A stretch of 8,527 nt of DNA from WUQU01 sp038849025 (GTDB lineage: Archaea; Thermoproteota; Bathyarchaeia; Bathyarchaeales; Bathycorpusculaceae), in the NCBI GenBank assembly GCA_038849025.1, contig JAWCNE010000054.1:1-8527 (forward strand), given 5' to 3'. Shown piece after piece: positions 4,719-8,527 of the stretch (within the stretch, counting starts at the first letter, position 1; each line of letters opens with the position of its first letter). The position numbers and the translations under genes were made by a program. The notes beneath the pieces were generated by a model that was not told where the DNA came from, did no database searches, and saw nothing but the letters and a program-made list of their open reading frames with translations.

Positions 4719-6695
4719 ATGAAGAAAGACATCATACTTTTAACATTATTTATACTATTGGTTTTTTCCTCGTTTGAGCCTATAATGATAAAAAGTGTGA
4801 AAGCAAAACAACCTACCTCTTTTACGATTACAGTAAGTCCAAATCCTGTTTCTTTTGGTAGTTATATTATAGCCGATGGAATTTTAACGCCTGCTCCTCA
4901 AAATAACTATCGCGTTCATTTCTATTATACACGTCCAAACGCTACAGTTATTTCTAGGTCAGTGCTGGTTGCCGGGGGTTATCAACCAGGCGATTACTAC
5001 AAGCCTGACCAAGTAGGAACATGGGCTGTCTACGCCGAGTTTCCTGGAGATGATCAACTTGAGGGTTCCAGGAGCAACACTGTAATTTTCGAGGTCACGA
5101 CAGAGGGATTTAGTATTCATGTAGACGCCCAGAGGTTAGGGGTTTGGCAAGGTTGCTCCACTTGGAATCTAATCAGAGTGAATGCTACCGTTCAAAGGTT
5201 TTATACTGTTAATTTGAGCGTTTCAGGGCTGCCACCGGGAGTCAGTGGCATATTTAATCCCTCTTCAGGAACCCCGCCGTTTACATCTAACTTAACCCTT
5301 TTTACATCTGTATCAACTCCACCAAATGACTATGAGATAATTGTAAATGGAACAGGTGATGGATATTCAAGTAGTAATACATTTATTTTAGGGGTTTCTT
5401 CGCCCGTGACGTCGCCTCTTATCCATAAAATTCCCCACCGAATAGAGATAAGTCTTCTTAGTGGAAATTGGGAGGAGCCCAATTCACAGTTTCAAATAGA
5501 CGTATATGACATATCAATGAGAATCGTTGATGTTTTAACGCGGCTGACACCTGAAGAAGGGGATAATCTAATACTTCGTTGGGTAGGGGTTCTTAAAGAC
5601 AGAAATGGAGATGGAAAGATCGACTTAGATGAGATCGCTGAAAATATGAAAGATTCGCTAACAAAGCAAGCTATCGAAAAATATATGGAGTTTTTAACAG
5701 ACAGAGCATTGAAAGAAAATCTACAACCACCTCCTTCTCACTATGGTGATAATCTTTGGAGTCAGATAACTAACACTGGCTCTTCTATACTATCAACCAT
5801 AAAAGAGTATGCACCTATAGCTATTTCTATTATAGTGATTCCATTTAGCATTTTTTCCGGCGCTGGGATAACGACCACGTTTGGAACAAGTGGCTATTCT
5901 TGCACTCCGGGAGTTTATTCCCCGATAAGTTCCTTTACAAGGTTTGGTAGCATAAATACGGTGCAAAGTCTATGTCTTGCAGATTTGTTAATAATCGACT
6001 CTCAAGGATGTATGATTAATAAAACATTTAGCACCATAAAAGGGGCTATGTATGTGGAACAGGATGTAAATGGCGATGGCTCATTGGATGACGTCGTTAC
6101 GCTTCCTCCAACTTTAATGAACTACAAGATTTATGTCGTTCAAGAGGCCATCGCATCACCCAATGATACTTTTACACTAAGAGTAGTATCAGATAAGGTT
6201 GGTCTAGATTTGGTTACAACGAGTTTTGCCAATATGTCAAAAGAGGGCTATACTCTTCAATGCATCGATTTAACCCCTCCGGAAATAGGGGTTCCTTCCC
6301 AAGAACCTCATGATCATGTAATGCCTTTGGAACCAGTTAGGATACTTGTAAATGTAACAGACGACTATCGTGTGGAAAATGTGACCATTTACTATACGAT
6401 AGACAATGGCACATCCTGGCTTATATCACAAACCAGTTTTAATTATACAACGCAATTATATGAAGCAATAATACCAGGCCACTCAGCTGGAACATGGGTG
6501 AAATATAAAATAGTTGCATATGACAATGCTGGGAATTTAGCATATAATGACAATTTTGGTCAATACTATGTATATGAGGTTGTCCCGGAGTTCTCGTCGC
6601 CGATTCATTTGCTGCTCATGATTCTCCCTATAATAATCCTTGTTTCTCTAATGAGAAAGGTGATCATAAGAGAAGAAAACCCTGAAAAGTTTTAA
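4719..6695 (+). CDS. Secreted surface protein with Ig-like domains, EF-hand loop and PEF-CTERM-like tail (658 aa)
   Basis: This is predicted to be an extracellular, membrane-anchored cell-surface protein. A signal peptide covers residues 1-29 (KKD start, hydrophobic core 5-17, cleavage near VKAKQ). An Ig-like beta domain spans about 33-127 and a second about 130-227. A mixed region with a textbook EF-hand loop follows, DRNGDGKIDLDE (294-305, ligands D294, N296, D298, D302, E305), then a hydrophobic stretch at 365-382 that could be buried or membrane-embedded. A second calcium-type loop is DVNGDGSLDD (449-458). A further beta-sandwich domain (about 516-619) ends YDNAGN...YYVYEV. The C-terminus is VVPEFSS, a hydrophobic helix (629-645) and basic residues RK, the layout of PEF-CTERM tails processed by archaeosortases. 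Several N-x-S/T sites could be glycosylated. It is not part of the cas operon, being divergent with its own promoter. The specific ligand or role is unknown. Confidence 0.85.
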   Translation: MKKDIILLTLFILLVFSSFEPIMIKSVKAKQPTSFTITVSPNPVSFGSYIIADGILTPAPQNNYRVHFYYTRPNATVISRSVLVAGGYQPGDYYKPDQVGTWAVYAEFPGDDQLEGSRSNTVIFEVTTEGFSIHVDAQRLGVWQGCSTWNLIRVNATVQRFYTVNLSVSGLPPGVSGIFNPSSGTPPFTSNLTLFTSVSTPPNDYEIIVNGTGDGYSSSNTFILGVSSPVTSPLIHKIPHRIEISLLSGNWEEPNSQFQIDVYDISMRIVDVLTRLTPEEGDNLILRWVGVLKDRNGDGKIDLDEIAENMKDSLTKQAIEKYMEFLTDRALKENLQPPPSHYGDNLWSQITNTGSSILSTIKEYAPIAISIIVIPFSIFSGAGITTTFGTSGYSCTPGVYSPISSFTRFGSINTVQSLCLADLLIIDSQGCMINKTFSTIKGAMYVEQDVNGDGSLDDVVTLPPTLMNYKIYVVQEAIASPNDTFTLRVVSDKVGLDLVTTSFANMSKEGYTLQCIDLTPPEIGVPSQEPHDHVMPLEPVRILVNVTDDYRVENVTIYYTIDNGTSWLISQTSFNYTTQLYEAIIPGHSAGTWVKYKIVAYDNAGNLAYNDNFGQYYVYEVVPEFSSPIHLLLMILPIIILVSLMRKVIIREENPEKF

Positions 6696-6771
6696 AAGAC
6701 CTATAACGGTGAGTAAAAGAATATTAGACTAAATTGTTTAAAAATCGGAGAAGGAGGTTAGACAAAGGAAA

Positions 6772-6953
6772 TTGGAAGATAGGACTGTTTACATTTGCGA
6801 TGTATGTGGCCTTGGCTATTCAGATCGGCGACTGCCAAAAAATGTGAAGAGTGGTGTAAGAAGACGGGAACATGCTCCATTGAAATTACTAAAAAAGCAG
6901 TATACTTTCCCAACTTACCGAGAAACAAAATTCTGTTAAGAGACACTAACTGA
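6772..6953 (+). pseudogene. Frameshifted small cysteine-rich protein gene
   Basis: Two frames together make one sensible protein. From a TTG at 6772 the first frame reads VYICDVCGLGYSDR (6787-6828). From 6831 the frame that starts one base earlier reads TAKKCEEWCKKTGTCSIEIT (6831-6890) and continues AVYFPNLP to a TGA at 6951-6953. Joined, they give a protein of about 60 residues with C-x2-C, C-x3-C and a further Cys, a likely metal-binding pattern. The joined pattern Y-x-C-x-x-C-G-x-x-Y...A-x-K-C-x-E-W-C...C-S-x-E-I resembles a small archaeal protein family I have seen as hypothetical; I cannot give its name or function. Without the shift the first frame runs past the junction as RLPKNV... 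and stops at 6936-6938. One base appears to be missing at about 6829-6831. A GGAGGT lies at 6753-6758, 13 nt before the TTG. It may be a true pseudogene, an assembly error, or programmed frameshifting. Confidence 0.7.
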
Positions 6954-6959
6954 AATTTT

Positions 6960-6978
6960 AAAAAAATCAAGGTAAAAA
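6960..6978 (-). terminator. T-run terminator for the PKD protein gene
   Basis: On the minus strand, just after the TAA at 6997-6995, come a T5 run (6978-6974) and a T7 run (6966-6960) without a strong hairpin. This is the usual form of archaeal intrinsic termination. Confidence 0.5.
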
Positions 6979-6994
6979 GGGTGGGATTTTGGTT

Positions 6995-8527
6995 TTATTC
7001 GTTTCCGACTTTGTCTATTAGGAAGTATCGTTTGCTGGTTTGTTGGTCCCAGGCTATGGCAACGCAGAAGTCAAGTTTTGTGTCTACTGCTGCTGTGATT
7101 AGGCGTAATTCGTCGTCGCAGTGTTTTATTATTATTGTTCTGCCGCATTGCCTCATGTATGTGGCTTCTCTTATGCCATAGTCTTTGTCCGGCGTTATGA
7201 ACTGGAAGAGTTGATGGGCGAGGTTGATTTTGAGGGTTGTTCCTCTGCCGTAGCTGTCTGTGAATACGTAGTTCCATGAGAATAATGTTACGTTAATCGT
7301 ATTTGATGGTTCCACGTTGCCAGCTTTGTCTGTGCTGTTGTAGTTGATGGTATATATGCCGTCCACCAGTCCTGTTAGACAGAAGGGCACTGTGTACGTT
7401 AACCAGCCACTATCGTACGTAGCATTCCTAATTTTGTAGGCGGTTAAGGCGACTCCCGTGCCGCCTAGGTTGTCTGTTGCGTTTAGGCTGAAGGGCGTGT
7501 CGGGGGTTACGTAAATTGTGTCTGTCACATATTTTGGTTCTCCGATAATAAGTGTTGTCTTTGGAGGGATGTTGTCGATTAATTCTCCGCCACCCGTGCC
7601 CGTTATACCTGAGACAACGTAGTATTCTCTTCCATTGTAGAAAGTGGTTGTTAACGTTATCTCATCTATGGTTTCTCCGACATGAATAATCATATCTGCA
7701 TTTTCCAAGCTGACTTCTTCAAGCGAAGTAGCGTTTAGGCATATATACACAGCACCTGCACCAGTTGAGGGAATGAACAACAACTTATATTCCTCGATTT
7801 CCGCAGGCCAAGATGGCATATAAATCACAGATTTTCGTTCTCCAAGGTTTACGTCGGCAACTAAACCTGAAAGGTCTATGTCTTGGGCAGCTTCTTCAAA
7901 ATGCACTCCAAGTTCTGCGATAGGTATTTCCTCTACAATGCTTTTTGTTATTAATGTTGGGTTGTATGTGTTCTGAGGAACCTGTGTGAGGTCTTCATCC
8001 GTTAGTAATGAAGTTGCATGTAAGTCTGATGGTAAGTAAGAAATTCTATGTTTGCTATGCACATAAACATACTCGGCTACTGTTTGACTTACTTCCTCAC
8101 CTGTTATGAGATTTCTCGTAATCACCGTCAAGGTTACGTTGTATTCACCATCTTGTTCATAACTATGCTTCACAGAAGAGCCAGAGCCATAAGTTCCATC
8201 GCCGAAGTCCCAGTTGAATGACGTCTTGAATCCATGATAAGTGGTGTAGCAGGCGGTAAAGGTGATTTCTTTACCTGGTTCAGGATATGAAGCACGTGTA
8301 TAAGTGAAGCTCGGATATAACCATTGCATATCTACTTTTTCTGTGGGTGCCAATAAAGTCGAATAGTCTATTGGGTCGCCTTTTACTTGCACTATTCTTA
8401 CGGGGTTTCCTGTGCGATTTTTCGGCTCCGTGATCACAGGAACATCAATATTGGCTACGTCTTCGGTGTCCACATAATGAACGTATATGATTTCTCCATG
8501 GGATTGATCTGGATAATAAATGAAAAA
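6995..8527 (-). CDS. Extracellular PKD-domain protein, 5' end beyond the window
   Basis: The frame stays open to the right edge. A GTG at 8473-8471 is only an internal valine: 18 more codons (FFIYYPDQSHGEIIYVHY) read in from the edge with no stop. The true start and any signal peptide therefore lie outside. Numbering from that GTG, a PKD domain spans about 53-137, with the diagnostic FNWDFGDGTYGSGSSVKHSY (86-105) and a YNVTLTV strand. A region of unknown fold follows (about 138-300). About 303-395 is a domain opening with PPKTTLIIGEP and ending STDKAGNVEPSN, which resembles OmpL47/chitobiase-type beta repeats. The C-terminal block of about 90 residues starts at YVFTDSYGRGTTLKIN and ends LIDKVGNE. 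The protein is predicted to be secreted; the C-terminus shown has no membrane helix or sorting signal. It converges on the frameshifted gene and the 658-aa gene. PKD domains usually mediate protein or polysaccharide contacts; the actual function is unknown. Confidence 0.85.
   Translation of the reverse strand, partial: FFIYYPDQSHGEIIYVHYVDTEDVANIDVPVITEPKNRTGNPVRIVQVKGDPIDYSTLLAPTEKVDMQWLYPSFTYTRASYPEPGKEITFTACYTTYHGFKTSFNWDFGDGTYGSGSSVKHSYEQDGEYNVTLTVITRNLITGEEVSQTVAEYVYVHSKHRISYLPSDLHATSLLTDEDLTQVPQNTYNPTLITKSIVEEIPIAELGVHFEEAAQDIDLSGLVADVNLGERKSVIYMPSWPAEIEEYKLLFIPSTGAGAVYICLNATSLEEVSLENADMIIHVGETIDEITLTTTFYNGREYYVVSGITGTGGGELIDNIPPKTTLIIGEPKYVTDTIYVTPDTPFSLNATDNLGGTGVALTAYKIRNATYDSGWLTYTVPFCLTGLVDGIYTINYNSTDKAGNVEPSNTINVTLFSWNYVFTDSYGRGTTLKINLAHQLFQFITPDKDYGIREATYMRQCGRTIIIKHCDDELRLITAAVDTKLDFCVAIAWDQQTSKRYFLIDKVGNE

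Noticed and set aside
6758..6970. 70-aa minus-strand frame
   Set aside because: It is the reverse of the frameshifted cysteine-rich gene, whose plus-strand peptide makes far better sense.

Overview
The window looks archaeal and probably comes from an uncultured TACK-type lineage such as Bathyarchaeia. That placement is an inference. It rests on the VPEF-type (PEF-CTERM-like) sorting tail of one surface protein, the PKD/Ig-like composition of two large secreted proteins, a TATA-box plus BRE promoter style, TTG/GTG starts with short Shine-Dalgarno sites, and T-run terminators.

Left part (1-4421): a compact CRISPR-Cas locus. Four 37-bp repeats (10-274) with spacers of 38-40 bp sit at the left edge, and the array may continue outside. 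A 145-bp AT-rich leader-like stretch with a long dyad separates it from a tightly packed leftward operon. In transcription order the operon encodes a 76-aa two-helix membrane protein, a diverged 614-aa Cas10 homologue, a 284-aa Cas7-family RAMP protein, and a 350-aa Cas6/RAMP protein with a cysteine cluster. Gaps between genes are 3, 3 and 12 nt. A TATA/BRE element at 4464-4474 is the likely operon promoter. No Cas1, Cas2, ring-nuclease or CARF/HEPN gene is present.

The Cas10 homologue is the most interesting object. Its N-terminus keeps an HD-nuclease-like residue set (H33-D34, H48/H51, H84-H85, D104). The position expected to hold the cyclase GGDD motif instead reads RGLN (449-452), and no Cas10-type zinc ribbon is visible. 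The locus therefore reads as a minimal type III-like effector: HD nuclease probably kept, cyclic-oligoadenylate synthesis probably lost, one backbone Cas7, one Cas6/Cas5-like RAMP, no separate small subunit, and a putative membrane partner. It resembles the cyclase-dead subtypes (III-C/III-F-like or the more recently described reduced forms), but I cannot assign a subtype.

Right part (4422-8527): a promoter-bearing intergenic region, then a 658-aa secreted, membrane-anchored surface protein with Ig-like domains and two calcium-loop motifs (+ strand). Next is a small cysteine-rich protein gene broken by a frameshift (+ strand). Last is a PKD-containing extracellular protein on the minus strand whose 5' end lies beyond the right edge. 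These genes show no functional tie to the CRISPR locus.
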